From: Aquarana catesbeiana
Taxonomy: Eukaryota; Chordata; Amphibia; Anura; Ranidae
Length of the DNA stretch: 64,000 nucleotides
Assembly (NCBI RefSeq): GCF_042186555.1
Contig: NC_133328.1
Span: forward strand, 357,428,984-357,492,983
Reading direction: 5' to 3'
Shown: positions 22,069 through 35,020 of the stretch, one piece after another
Layout: each line of letters opens with the position of its first letter
Numbering within the stretch: position 1 is the stretch's first letter
Made by a program: the position numbers and the translations under genes
Notes under the pieces: generated by a model
Seen by the model: the letters and a program-made list of their open reading frames with translations, nothing else
Told to the model about the DNA's origin: nothing
Databases searched by the model: none

Positions 22069-22243
22069 AAAACTAAAGGTACTTCCTGTGTGGGAGGGGT
22101 TATATGGGAGGAACCTTCTTACTATTGGTTGCCAGTGTCCAATCACCTAAAGGTAGCATATAAGCCAGATAGTCATTATTATGGTGCTCTGTGTCCCGCG
22201 ATGTACTCCAAGAAAATGATTTTACAGGTAAGCTGTTTTAAAA
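22069..22243 (-). repeat. DIRS right inverted terminal repeat and extension
   Basis: 22069-22206 is the inverted copy of the left repeat. 22207-22243 (CCAAGAAAATGATTTTACAG...) has no partner at the left end but is matched by the internal complementary region. Confidence 0.85.
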
Positions 22244-22554
22244 CCAAGCTAATAATCTTCTCATATGCGCACACACACACGTGCCCTTCTCCGTGACTTT
22301 TCCATCAAGATCAGTAATACAGTCATCAGTCCTTCCCATCACATCAGGGTGCTAGTTGTAATCCTAGACGCTGACTTGTCCTTTTCGGCCCCAAATTCAA
22401 TTGTTGTCAAAAGCTCATACGCTTCACCTCCATAACATCTCTAAAATTCGATCCTTTTTAACTAATGAAACCACCAAGCTACTCCATTCACTCCCTTGTT
22501 ATCTCTTGCTTTGGATATTTCAACTCCCTTCTCATAGGCTTACCTCTCTATAGG
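22244..22554 (+). pseudogene. CR1/L2-type LINE relic, part 2
   Basis: It resumes the LINE after the DIRS insertion with KTKLIIFS, then VVILDADLSFS and KSSYAS, the post-catalytic RT region. It reaches TTACCTCTCTATAGG (22540-22554), the target site of the PLE palindrome. Several frameshifts; a (CA)n run lies at about 22268-22282. Confidence 0.65.
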
Positions 22555-22886
22555 ATCAAAAAAACCCAAAGAAAGGGTTAACGCTGCGCTAAAACAGTGT
22601 AAAATGATATGTGAAGTGTAAAAGCTGCCAGCACTAAAAGTCCAATACTAAACTCCAAAACACCAAACAATAAAAAATATGTGCAGCGCTAAAACTAAAT
22701 GAATTAATAAAATGTGCTAAAAATCATACAAAAGTGATTAATCCACCCCACAATGTATTAAGATTATAGGAGACAACAGGTCTCCTATAGAAGATAGAGA
22801 CAAATGTCACAACATATGTCATATGTGAGAAAAAAAATTAATATAAAGCATAAAAAAATGTGATCCCAAAAATTATACCAAAAAAA

Positions 22887-23307
22887 AGTCCATAAGTGAA
22901 GTGGGTAGATGATCAAAATAAATTCTGAAGAGATGTGACACAGGTGAATCCAGCATCCACAGTGACTTGCACCCAAGTGAGGTATGAGGCTCCTTACCAG
23001 CTCAAGATGACCACCATAACAGTGGTCCCACCAGGCATTTGGGAAATTAACAGGTCACCCACAACCTATGCCGATCTTTCCAGTATGTAGAACAAAAAAA
23101 AGTCCATAAGTGAAGTGGGTAGATGATCAAAATAAATTCTGAAGAGATGTGACACAGGTGAATCCAGCATCCACAGTGACTTGCACCCAAGTGAGGTACG
23201 AGGCTCCTTACCAGCTCAAGATGACCACCATAACAGTGGTCCCTCCAGGCATTTGGGAAATTAACAGGTCACCCACAACCTATGCCGATCTTTCCAGTAT
23301 GTAGAAC
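22887..23307 (-). repeat. Tandem duplication in PLE-B 3' region, left arm
   Basis: A 214-base unit starting AGTCCATAAGTGAAGTGGG at 22887 repeats at 23101. The same tandem pair is present on the right arm (27372-27792), so it predates the inverted pairing. Confidence 0.9.
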
Positions 23308-23509
23308 TCAAAAGACAAAAAATCAAGAAAAAGCTCCCATAGCGTAAAATTGCAAAACAGTAAAATTTTAATGAGCCAAAAGATTGCACTTACAAGAAAA
23401 TTCCATCAAAAGAGCAGCGTATGACCAAGCATCACGATCGCGGCGTTTCCACGAACCTCCGCCTGCCTACTGTGTATGTCCCATCAATCACGGAGAAAAA
23501 CGTAATGAC

Positions 23510-23580
23510 GTCGGCGTCACTGGCTCCTCCCTACGCGTTTCGTCACTAAGGGACGTCGACTGGGGATTGGCCAAGTGACG
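23510..23580 (-). other. Conserved PLE terminal motif (left arm)
   Basis: On the minus strand a GTC...GAC hairpin directly precedes GAAACGCGTAGGGAGGAGCC (plus-strand mirror at 27120-27160). This is the second half of a hammerhead-like core. The CUGANGA half reads CAGTCGA, so activity is doubtful. Confidence 0.45.
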
Positions 23581-24083
23581 CAGTCATTACGTTTATGGTT
23601 TAAATAGTCCCGCAGCGCCATATTGACTACTGGCAACTAGGACCAAACAAATGGAAACAAAATACACGCCACCATATTGACTTCTGGCAGCCTATGTGAG
23701 TTCCATAAGGGACATACAAATGAGTAGGAACATAAGAATTCCCCCATCTAGTGGTGGCCAGTGATATTGCCGGTGACAATTATTTGAAAAGATAGGGGAA
23801 AGAAAGACGGTAGAGTGGGGTTCTCGCCATCTAGTGGGCAAAGACTATACCAATTATAATCCAATAGGCCATACACATCAGCAGGCAAAAAGCTCATGGA
23901 CGATAAATAGCCATACTTCATAAATCATATTTAAACATTATAAAAACACAATTAGGTAATCACACTCCTAAATTAATACAGAATCACTAGATACTAAATA
24001 ATCATTAAAAGGGTCATAAAAATTTAGGATATAGAAATAAAAATAAAAAAATATAAAATGTCAGATAAAGAAATTAGACAAAA

Positions 24084-25503
24084 TTAAGAATTATTAATAA
24101 AACAATTTATGTCCCAGTCAACATTAAGGCCTAGGGGTACATAAGATTTCATCAAAAAAATCCATTTCGTTTCACACCTGGAAATGGCTCTCACTTTATT
24201 AACACCCCTCCAATGGGGCTGAAGCTTATCAAGAGCCACAAACAGGGTTCCCTTAAGCTGTTTATTATGGTGTTTCGCATAATGTCTAGAAAGGTTGTGT
24301 TTACTAAAACCACGTTTGATGTTCCCTATATGCTCAGATAGGCGTACCTGCAGGGCTCTCTTGGTACGCCCTATATACTGTTTGGAGCATGGGCACTGGA
24401 TCATATAAACTACACACTCCGTCGAGCATGTAATAAAGGACTCTATATTATATGATTTATTGGTTTGAGTAGATTGAAAAGATTCACACCTGCGTCCTCG
24501 GAAGGAATTAATATGACATATTTCACACTTCCTGCAGGGGTAAAAACCTTTCATACTTTGAAAAAAAGAAATGGTTTTGGGGGGGTTTACGACATTGGGG
24601 GCTAACCTATTGCGTAAGGAGGGTGCTCCTCTGAAAATAACAACAGGGTGGTCCGGGAGAACCAGGCCCAACACTTTATCACTCTTCAGCAAGCTCCAAT
24701 ATCTCTTAAAAATTTTACTAACCGAGAAATGCTGGTTAGAGTAACTTGTCACTAGAGAGCAAGCAAATTTATTAATATCTCCCTGATTGTTTCTCCTGGG
24801 TCCTTGAAGCATAGTATCCCTACTTATATTACCAACATTGATAATAGTTTCATCAATCTCCCTCTCATCATATCCCTTATCAAGAAATCTCATTTTAAGG
24901 ATCTGAGCCTGTTGCTGATAATCCGATAAGTTGGTACAGTTACGTCTAATCCGCTGGAATTGCCCCTTAGGAACTGCCCTAAGCCAAGAGGCATGATGAC
25001 AACTGTTAAGCGGAATATAGGCATTACGGTCCGTTTCTTTAAAGTGAGTGGTTGTAATCAATTTACCATCCTGGACATATATATTCAGGTCCAGGAAGTG
25101 AATTTGAGTCTGACTAGTCTCATACTGTAAGGAGATCCCCCTGTCGTTTGAGTTGAGCTTATGGAAAAACGCCTCTAGAGAAGGTAAATCGCCCTCCCAC
25201 AGGAGAAGGACATCATCGATGTACCTTCTCCAGAGGCGTAGCTCTTTAGGGGGATTAGCATCAATTTCCTCACTCTCCCAACGAGCCATGAAGAGGTTCG
25301 CTAAGCTAGGCGCGAACTTTGCCCCCATAGCCACACCGACTGTCTGTAAGAAAAAATCCCCCCCGAACCAAAAATAATTATGACTGGTAGCAAAGGTTAA
25401 AAGATTTAAAACAAATTCCCTCTGAATAGCAGGCAAGGAGTGATCCTGTTCCAAATAAAATTTAGCAGCTTCAAAGCCATGTTCATGAGATATAATATTT
25501 ACC
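24084..25503 (-). CDS. PLE RT C-terminal part fused to GIY-YIG endonuclease (copy B-left)
   Basis: This is an uninterrupted frame of more than 456 residues, open from the palindrome centre to the stop at 24084. It begins in the RT: QTVGVAMGAKFAPSLANLF (motif B), RRYIDDVLLLWEG (catalytic motif C) and HFLDLNIYV. A linker follows (SWLRAVPKGQFQRIRRNC), then a cysteine cluster (YPCRKCEICH) and the GIY-YIG core (CVVYMIQCPCSKQYIGRTK, VRLSEHIGNI, then SRCETKWIFLM with the acidic residue). The N-terminal RT with motif A is missing through 5' truncation, so the copy is not autonomous. The endonuclease itself looks intact. It belongs to a different PLE family from the copies at 1-6135. Confidence 0.9.
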
Positions 25504-26589
25504 TTCTCTAGAGGCGTTTTTCCATAAGCTCAACTCAAACGACAGGGGGATCTCCTTACAGTATGAGACTAGTCAGACTCAAATTCACTTCCTGGACCTG
25601 AATATATATGTCCAGGATGGTAAATTGACTTTAAAGAAACGGACCGTAATGCCTATATTCCGCTTAACAGTTGTCATCATGCCTCTTGGCTTAGGGCAGT
25701 TCCTAAGGGGCAATTCCAGCGGATTAGACGTAACTGTACCAACTTATCGGATTATCAGCAACAGGCTCAGATCCTTAAAATGAGATTTCTTGATAAGGGA
25801 TATGATGAGAGGGAGATTGATGAAACTATTATCAATGTTGGTAATATAAGTAGGGATACTATGCTTCAAGGACCCAGGAGAAACAATCAGGGAGAGATTA
25901 ATAAATTTGCTTGCTCTCTAGTGACAAGTTACTCTAACCAGCATTTCTCGGTTAGTAAAATTTTTAAGAGATATTGGAGCTTGCTGAAGAGTGATAAAGT
26001 GTTGGGCCCGGTTCTCCCGGACCACCCTGTTGTTATTTTCAGAGGAGCACCCTCCTTACGCCATAGGTTAGCCCCCAATGTCGTAAACCCCCCCAAAACC
26101 ATTTCTTTTTTTCAAAGTATGAAAGGTTTTTACCCCTGCAGGAAGTGTGAAATATGTCATATTAATTCCTTCCGAGGACGCAGGTGTGAATCTTTTCAAT
26201 CTACTCAAACCAATAAATCATATAATAAAGAGTCCTTTATTACATGCTCGACGGAGTGTGTAGTTTATATGATCCAGTGCCCATGCTCCAAACAGTATAT
26301 AGGGCGTACCAAGAGAGCCCTGCAGGTACGCCTATCTGAGCATATAGGGAACATCAAACGTGGTTTTAGTAAACACAACCTTTCTAGACATTATGCAAAA
26401 CACCATAATAAACAGCTTAAGGGAACCCTGTTTGTGGCTCTTGATAAGCTTCAGCCCCATTGGAGGGGTGTTAATAAAGTGAGAGCCATTTCCAGGTGTG
26501 AAACGAAATGGATTTTTTTGATGAAATCTTATGTACCCCTAGGCCTTAATGTTGACTGGGACATAAATTGTTTTATTAATAATTCTTAA
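25500..26589 (+). pseudogene. PLE RT tail and GIY-YIG endonuclease (copy B-right)
   Basis: This is the mirror of the left-arm frame, starting in the RT just after motif C (FLEAFFHKLN region). A 13-base deletion near 25628 (GGTAAATTGACTTTAAAG) breaks the frame between RT tail and linker. From 25780 to the stop at 26589 the frame is open and holds the whole endonuclease. It has the cysteine cluster, CVVYMIQC...QYIGRTK, VRLSEH and CETKWI. Only four residues differ from the left arm in this part. No start codon context; not expected to be translated. Confidence 0.85.
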
Positions 26590-27099
26590 TTTTGTCTAAT
26601 TTCTTTATCTGACATTTTATATTTTTTTATTTTTATTTTTATTTCTATATCCTAAATTTTTATGACCCTTTTAATGATTATTTAGTATCTAGTGATTCTG
26701 TATTAATTTAGGAGTGTGATTACCTAATTGTGTTTTTATAATTTTTAAATATGATTTATGAAGTATGGCTATTTATCGTCCATGAGCTTTTTGCCTGCTG
26801 ATGTGTATGGCCTATTGGATTATAATTGGTATAGTCTTTGCCCACTAGATGGCGAGAACCCCACTCTACCGTCTTTCTTTCCCCTATCTTTTCAAATAAT
26901 TGTCACCGGCAATATCACTGGCCACCACTAGATGGGGGAATTCTTATGTTCCTACTCATTTGTATGTCCCTTATGGAACTCACATAGGCTGCCAGAAGTC
27001 AATATGGTGGCGTGTATTTTGTTTCCATTTGTTTGGTCCTAGTTGCCAGTAGTCAATATGGCGCTGCGGGACTATTTAAACCATAAACGTAATGACTGC

Positions 27100-27165
27100 G
27101 TCACTTGGCCAATCCCCAGTCGACGTCCCTTAGTGACGAAACGCGTAGGGAGGAGCCAGTGACGC
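27100..27165 (+). other. Conserved PLE terminal motif (right arm), hammerhead-like
   Basis: GTC-CCTTAGT-GAC forms a short hairpin immediately followed by GAAACGCGTAGGGAGGAGCC. The GAAA half of a hammerhead core is good. The upstream CAGTCGA departs from CUGANGA at two core positions. Confidence 0.45.
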
Positions 27166-27371
27166 TGACGTCATTACGTTTTTCTCCGTGATTGATGGGA
27201 CATACACAGTAGGCAGGCGGAGGTTCGTGGAAACGCCGCGATCGTGATGCTTGGTCATACGCTGCTCTTTTGATGGAATTTTCTTGTAAGTGCAATCTTT
27301 TGGCTCATTAAAATTTTACTGTTTTGCAATTTTACGCTATGGGAGCTTTTTCTTGATTTTTTGTCTTTTGA

Positions 27372-27792
27372 GTTCTACATACTGGAAAGATCGGCATAGG
27401 TTGTGGGTGACCTGTTAATTTCCCAAATGCCTGGTGGGACCACTGTTATGGTGGTCATCTTGAGCTGGTAAGGAGCCTCGTACCTCACTTGGGTGCAAGT
27501 CACTGTGGATGCTGGATTCACCTGTGTCACATCTCTTCAGAATTTATTTTGATCATCTACCCACTTCACTTATGGACTTTTTTTTGTTCTACATACTGGA
27601 AAGATCGGCATAGGTTGTGGGTGACCTGTTAATTTCCCAAATGCCTGGTGGGACCACTGTTATGGTGGTCATCTTGAGCTGGTAAGGAGCCTCATACCTC
27701 ACTTGGGTGCAAGTCACTGTGGATGCTGGATTCACCTGTGTCACATCTCTTCAGAATTTATTTTGATCATCTACCCACTTCACTTATGGACT
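27372..27792 (+). repeat. Tandem duplication in PLE-B 3' region, right arm
   Basis: It mirrors the 214-base tandem pair at 22887-23307, including the shared GTTCTACATACTGGAAAGAT starts. Confidence 0.9.
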
Positions 27793-28008
27793 TTTTTTTG
27801 GTATAATTTTTGGGATCACATTTTTTTATGCTTTATATTAATTTTTTTTCTCACATATGACATATGTTGTGACATTTGTCTCTATCTTCTATAGGAGACC
27901 TGTTGTGTTTCTCTTAATACATTGTGGGGTGGATTAATCACTTTTGTATGATTTTTAGCACATTTTATTAATTCATTTAGTTTTAGCGCTGCACATATTT
28001 TTTATTGT

Positions 28009-28625
28009 TTACCTCTCTATAGGCTATCCCCTCTTCAGTCTATCATGAATGCTGATGCCAGACTCATCTACCTTACCAATCACATAAGGTAGATGATTCA
28101 GTGTCTGCCACCCCTTCTCTGCCAATTCCTTCACTGGCATAAGATTACCCAGCAAATTAAAATGCTAACAACAACATACAAAGCCATCCACAACTCTGCC
28201 CCGAGCTACATCACCATACTTGTGTCCAAATATAACCAAAAATGTCCTCTCCGCTCCTCCCAAGACCTCCTGCTCTCAAGCTCTTTTCTCCTCCTCCCAT
28301 GCTCATCTCCAGGACTTCTCCAGAGCCTCTCCCATCCTTGTACCTCTTACTTTGGCTGCCTTTAGGTGATCTCTGAAAACTCATCTCCTAAGGGAAGCCT
28401 ATCACACCTCCAAGTACCTGAACTTTTATCACTTCCATCAGCTCATCCCTCACAGTTATAACCTTTTTGTGCCACTTTTCCACCCTATTTGATTGTAAGT
28501 TATTTTGAGCAGGACCATCCTAACCTGCTTATATTTTATTGTATTGTAACTATACTGTCTCCCTTTATATTGTAAAGTTCTGCGCAAACTGTTGGCACTA
28601 TATAAATCCTGTATAACAACAAGAA
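28009..28625 (+). pseudogene. CR1/L2-type LINE relic, part 3 (3' end)
   Basis: After the second copy of the PLE target site, the LINE continues with the conserved C-terminal region: KMLTTTYKAIHNSAPSYI, then KCPLRSSQDLLLSSS. The tail, GTAAAGTTCTGCGCAAACTG then TTGGCACTATATAAATCC, is a characteristic 3' end of this LINE group. It ends near 28625. Frameshifts and stops are frequent. Confidence 0.7.
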
Positions 28626-28677
28626 AGCATTGTATACAGGCACTTGTTTTTAAAGTGGTTTTAAACCCACTTGTTAA

Positions 28678-29425
28678 CCTCCCTGGCGGTATGATTATTT
28701 CGGATTTTAGGTGCTGAAAGCGGTACAATTATTTTGCATGGAAATTTGGCGTTTTATATATTGTAGGTCTGTAATTCTTAACAATAACACACTTAAATCT
28801 GTCCAAACAAGAGTCTAGTAGATATCCCGGGTATGATAAAGTTTGAAACACAAAAACATAAATTATAATATAATAAAAAAAAATAAATAATTTAAAAAAA
28901 TAAAAATAGTAATAAAATTAATTTCCACACGATTCACTATCGCTCAATTCTGCAAGTGTTCTAATTTACTATCGCTGTTTTCTAGCTGGTCTAAAGCCAT
29001 TTTTGACGTAAAGGGACACTTTTTGGTTGCTATGGACAATCTCCAGTTTCCAGGCAGAAAGAACAGTATATGCAATATAAAACTGCATGCAGGGCATGGG
29101 CCAAAGCACTGGGGACAAAGGGGATGTGAAATCATTTCATACAGTACTGTAATCTGTAAGATTACAGTACTGTATGTGTTATGATTTTACACTTTTTTTT
29201 TAATTTGCCGCCAGGCTCCGCCCCCGTGCGTCGCGCCGCTCGCAGGGAACGGAGCCTGGCACGGAGAGGCTTCGGAGGAGGACGGGGGACATCGCAGGAT
29301 CCCGGGGACAAGGTAAGTAAGGAGGCACCAGGATCCTGCGATGTAATCCCGAGTGTGGCTCGGGGTTACCGCTAATGGTCCTGAATTTTAACCCCGAGCC
29401 ACACTCGGGAAAACCGACAGGGAGG
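28678..29425 (+). repeat. TTAA-type element with CCTCCCTGGCGGT ends
   Basis: It begins CCTCCCTGGCGGT after TTAA (28674-28677) and ends ACCGACAGGGAGG, an inverted copy with one mismatch. The right TTAA has decayed. A perfect hairpin with 16-bp arms (TACAGTACTGTAATCT) lies at 29140-29174. An open plus frame at the GC-rich end is not convincing. A stub of an AGTGGTTGTAAACC-family element (28654-28673) abuts the left side. Confidence 0.75.
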
Positions 29426-29676
29426 CTACTTGTCAGGCAATCCCGTCTTTTATCATGCAATGTGTCCGCTATACATGCGTTATTAAAAATGCCTCTGTAT
29501 TCCTTATTTCTTAGCTCCGTTCGGCGCTCACGTGACCTGCCGCCTCTCCTGATCTGAAAGCTATGGTGGGAGGGGCCAAAAGTCCCCCACTGACGTCAGT
29601 CGGGAGGAGAAAGGTGGCCACTCACGTGAGTGGCGATCAGCGCTAGGAAATAAGGTATTCCGAGGCATTTTTTTAA

Positions 29677-30129
29677 AGTGGAGTTCCACCCAAAAATTGA
29701 ACTTCCGCTTTAAGTGATGGTGAACCCCTGACATGCCACATTTAGCATGTCATTTTTTGGGGGGGAGCGGATACCCTCTTTTTTTAGAGGCATCCAGCTC
29801 CCACTTCCTCCCAGGGTCCGCTGCATTGGAAGGAAGTTCACCTCTCCCCCCTCCGTCGCTGCAATCTTCTGGGACACGTCACAGGTCCCAGAAGATTGTC
29901 CGGTTATTCACAGCACGTGGCTCGCGCATGCGCAGTGCGTGCCTGGCTGTGAAGCCACAGCCAGGCGCCCACAGTAAGAATGCCAGCGCTGTGGAGAGGA
30001 GCGGAGCTTCGTACGCCCGCATCGCTGGACCATGGGACAGGCGATTGTCCGATTATTAAAAGTCAGCAGATACACTTTTTGTAGCTGCTGACTTTTATTT
30101 ATTTATTTTTTTTTCGATGGAACTCCACT
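29677..30129 (+). repeat. TTAA-type MITE, AGTGGAGTTCCA family
   Basis: Left end AGTGGAGTTCCACCC after TTAA (29673-29676). Right end TGGAACTCCACT followed by CTAA, a mutated TTAA. The same family occurs at 53272-53766. No coding content; the GC-rich middle gives spurious frames. Confidence 0.8.
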
Positions 30130-30139
30130 CTAATAAAAC

Positions 30140-32273
<2,134 letters not shown>

Positions 32274-32585
32274 AGCCCTGTACAAACGATCAGATTATCG
32301 GACAAATGATCATACAATCCTTTTATTTTTTGTGAGCCATGAAGTAATGAAGAGGTTCCGAAAATTCTCATATGACAGAATAAAAATTTGGAATTGATGT
32401 AATGTTGTGTAATGTAATTTCAGACGAAAACTGTACTAATTAAATGAAAATCGAACTATAAAATTTTTTGTGCCTGTCCCATCGGATAATTTCTCATGAC
32501 CTGTCCTGATTGGCTCTCCAAAGTAGCGTACGATCGATTCAAAAGCAGTATTTTTCATACGATTTTCTGTATGTGTGTACTCGGC
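32274..32585. mobile_element. Harbinger-type MITE
   Basis: The ends AGCCCTGTACAAACGATCAG and (reverse complement of the right end) AGCCGAGTACACACATACAG are imperfect inverted repeats. TAA flanks both sides (32271-32273 and 32586-32588). The GTACA(C/A)AC core and 3-bp target duplication fit PIF/Harbinger. No coding capacity. Confidence 0.65.
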
Positions 32586-33899
32586 TTAACAGTAAGCTGT
32601 ATCATATTCAGTATACACAAACAGCTGTACTTTGTTGTAAATTTAAACTTTTGTGGTATATTTATAACCAATTCACTGTGTGATTTAATCCATGAAGAGT
32701 TCTTGTACATTCGTTAAGAAACATGTTTTGCACTAAGTCACTGGGAGTTGTTCGAATGGCACCAAAACCAAATGATTTTGAGTGGATTGTAAATGTTACT
32801 GTTGTGTAAATGGTGCCAAATTGAATGTTCTTGATAGTTTGTGATAGTGTGCTTGAATGCTCTTGTAATGCCCCGTACACACGGTCGGATTTTCCGATGG
32901 AAAATGTCCGATCGGAGCGCGTTGTCGGAAATTCCGACCGTGTGTGGGCTCCATCGGACATTTTCCATCGGATTTTCCGACACACAAAGTTGGAGAGCAG
33001 GAGATAAAATTTTTCCGACAACAAAATCCGATCGCGTCAATTCCGGCCGTGTGTGGCCTGTACCGACGCACAAAGTGCCACGCATGCTCAGAAGAAATTC
33101 CAAGACGGAACAGCTCGTTCTGGTAAACTTAGCGTTCGCAATGGATACAGCACTTTCGTCACGCTGCAATGTTAAAAATGGTTTAATACAGCGCACTCTC
33201 TTCTTCTTTATAATGTGACAAGAATTAAGTAGTTTTGCTGCTCATATTAACACACACTTCTCACAAAGTTTTATTTTTGTTTTTTTATTTGGATTCCCTG
33301 AATATATTGTTATTAGTTGTCACATCTGACAGAATTTTTTTTTTTTTATTTAATTTTTTTGGGGATTTTAAGCCTTTTTTTTTTATTTAATGTTTGGATT
33401 TTTTCAAAGACTGATCTTTGTTCAATGTTATTTTTATTTTTAATACAGAATATTTTTGTGTGTGTGAAATTACCCCAACACCATTGATATCTTTTATTAT
33501 TTAATCTCAAGGAGATTGTTTGGTGTTGGTGTCCCTTGTTCATTTCACATTGTATATTTGAAATGTACCTGAATCCTCACAAAAAAAACTGTCCTTTTTG
33601 AAGTAAAACACATAGGAGAGTATAATTCAAAACAAAAATCCTTTATTAAGGGCTCAGAACCAAACAAAGAGGAAGGCAACACTGGATCAACAGGAGAAAT
33701 TAGTGAAGCCTGGGACCCCCACGGCAGACATCAATTCTTGAACATCAAAATTGGTGGCCTGAGGAGTCCATATGTAAGGGAGGGCAGTCTGGTCCAGAAT
33801 TCGCAGAGATCCGGATAGCAGCAGATGACATGTGTGTCCCCAGGCTGTGGTACCACAAGAGGCTGCATTTTTTGGCCGACCAGACTGGATCCAGGGTCC

Positions 33900-34905
33900 T
33901 CACTTTCTGGTCTTCCTTTCACGCTTCATTCCCGGCTGTGGCTGTGCAGTTGGAGATGTGGCAGGAGGAGGAGTAGGACCTGGAGGAGGACTGTGAGGAC
34001 CTGGAGGAGAGGGAGGACGAGGAGGAGGACCTGCAGGAGGAGGACCATCGCAAAGGTGTGTCTGAGCTGTCATTTGGCCCCTCATACCTTTGTTAAGAGC
34101 CTCCAATATGAGCTCCTCACACATGACTTGTTGTCCCTCCTCCATCCTCTGCATTTTATAGGCAATGACGGCAGCAATGTCCTCCTCCACGGTCTGTGGT
34201 GCTCCCAGGACCTCTGTAGCCCTCCAAAAGAGTCCTCCGGTAGCCTCCTCTAAGGCACTCCTCCTACTGCCACTTTCTCTTTTCAGGGGGGGTGGAGGGA
34301 CCTGCAGATCAGCCGGCTCGGCCCGGCCACCTGTGTATGAAAAAGGGACATGGTTTTAGTTGTTGCTTCATCAATCACAATCCTAAATTAGTACTCCAAA
34401 CTAACATCTAGTTAACATCATTGATTGGACAAGCAGAAATATTTAGAGGAAATGCTATACCTGGCTCAATCTGGGCTCCTCCACATGTTGCCTGGAAGGC
34501 CCAGGTTGGGCGTCAGAAGCCTCAGCCGGGGGGGGAAGGAAGCGTGGAAGGAAGACTGGAGAGGGATGGCCTGGGTTTAGTCTGGCCTGCCAGAAAATGC
34601 AGCCTGTCATAGTACAAAATCCTGGGGACATAGATGTTATCTGCTGCTCCGGATCTCTGTGAATCCAGGACTTTCTTGCGCTCCCTTACATATGTGCTCC
34701 TCAGGCCACCAATTAAGATCTTTAAATAGGTGATGTCTGCCGTGGGGATCACCTGCTTCACAATTTCACACAATTGCTCCAGTGCTGCCTTCCTCTTTGC
34801 TTGGTTCTTGAAATGGGGGTGGTTAATCTCCCACAGACAGGGCAGCTCCCTTAAGATATCTATGAATACTGACATGAAGTCATTGTCTTTCACTAAGATA
34901 TCCAT
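33900..34905 (-). CDS. MADF-domain protein of the Harbinger element
   Basis: The ATG at 34905 lies just inside an exon that starts after a TCTTGCAG acceptor. The first about 95 residues form a MADF domain: FIDILRELPCLWEINHPHFK, then LEQLCEIVKQV, LKILIGGLRSTYVRERKKVL and a final YVPRILYYDRLHFL. MADF is a Myb/SANT-related DNA-binding fold. A donor CCAG|GTATAG (34461) and acceptor ACACAG|GTGG (34330) define an intron. The last exon has a helical part (ALEEATGGLFW, EEDIAAVIAYKMQRMEEG) and a proline-rich tail with a basic end (KRERKTRK, stop at 33900). Frame across the exon 2-3 junction is broken near C-runs at about 34531 and 34285. An upstream non-coding exon probably ends at 35020 (GAAG|GTAAGA). 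MADF proteins occur with some PIF-like transposons; here it may help bring transposase to the ends. Confidence 0.72.
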
Positions 34906-35020
34906 GTTCACTGCAAGACACAACACAAGACAATGCCTAATGTCAGACAAAACTCTCCTAATCTTGTTACAATATAGGCTTCAATGTAGAAGCAGTATAG
35001 GCACAAGTTTGTCTCTTACC

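Larger units (their letters stand above)
16500..22243 (+). mobile_element. DIRS-type tyrosine-recombinase retrotransposon
   Basis: Order on the plus strand: inverted terminal repeat (16506-16643), 5' region with a GC-rich block (17100-17380), gag-like frame (17570-18965), RT and RNase H (about 18966-20460), tyrosine recombinase (about 20820-21846), internal complementary region (about 21914-22030) and right terminal repeat (22069-22206) with a right-end extension to about 22243. The absence of LTRs, the inverted ends and the recombinase in place of an integrase define DIRS elements. It sits inside a CR1/L2-like LINE with no obvious target duplication, as expected for recombinase-mediated insertion. 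All frames are interrupted. Confidence 0.9.
22555..28008. mobile_element. PLE palindrome B: two head-to-head copies inserted as one unit
   Basis: A minus-strand copy (22555 to about 25503) and a plus-strand copy (about 25497-28008) of one PLE family meet inside the RT at a 7-base microhomology (ATTTACC, 25497-25503). TTACCTCTCTATAGG is present once on each outer side (22540-22554 and 28009-28023). The surrounding LINE reads through if the whole block and one copy of the repeat are removed. So the entire inverted pair behaves as one insertion with a 15-bp target duplication. Over 269 shared endonuclease residues the arms differ at only four, which implies a recent origin. Confidence 0.92.

Noticed and set aside
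32669..33218. Open frames of 60-152 codons on both strands
   Set aside because: They are produced by the subterminal inverted repeats at the Harbinger left end, where the same words occur in both directions.
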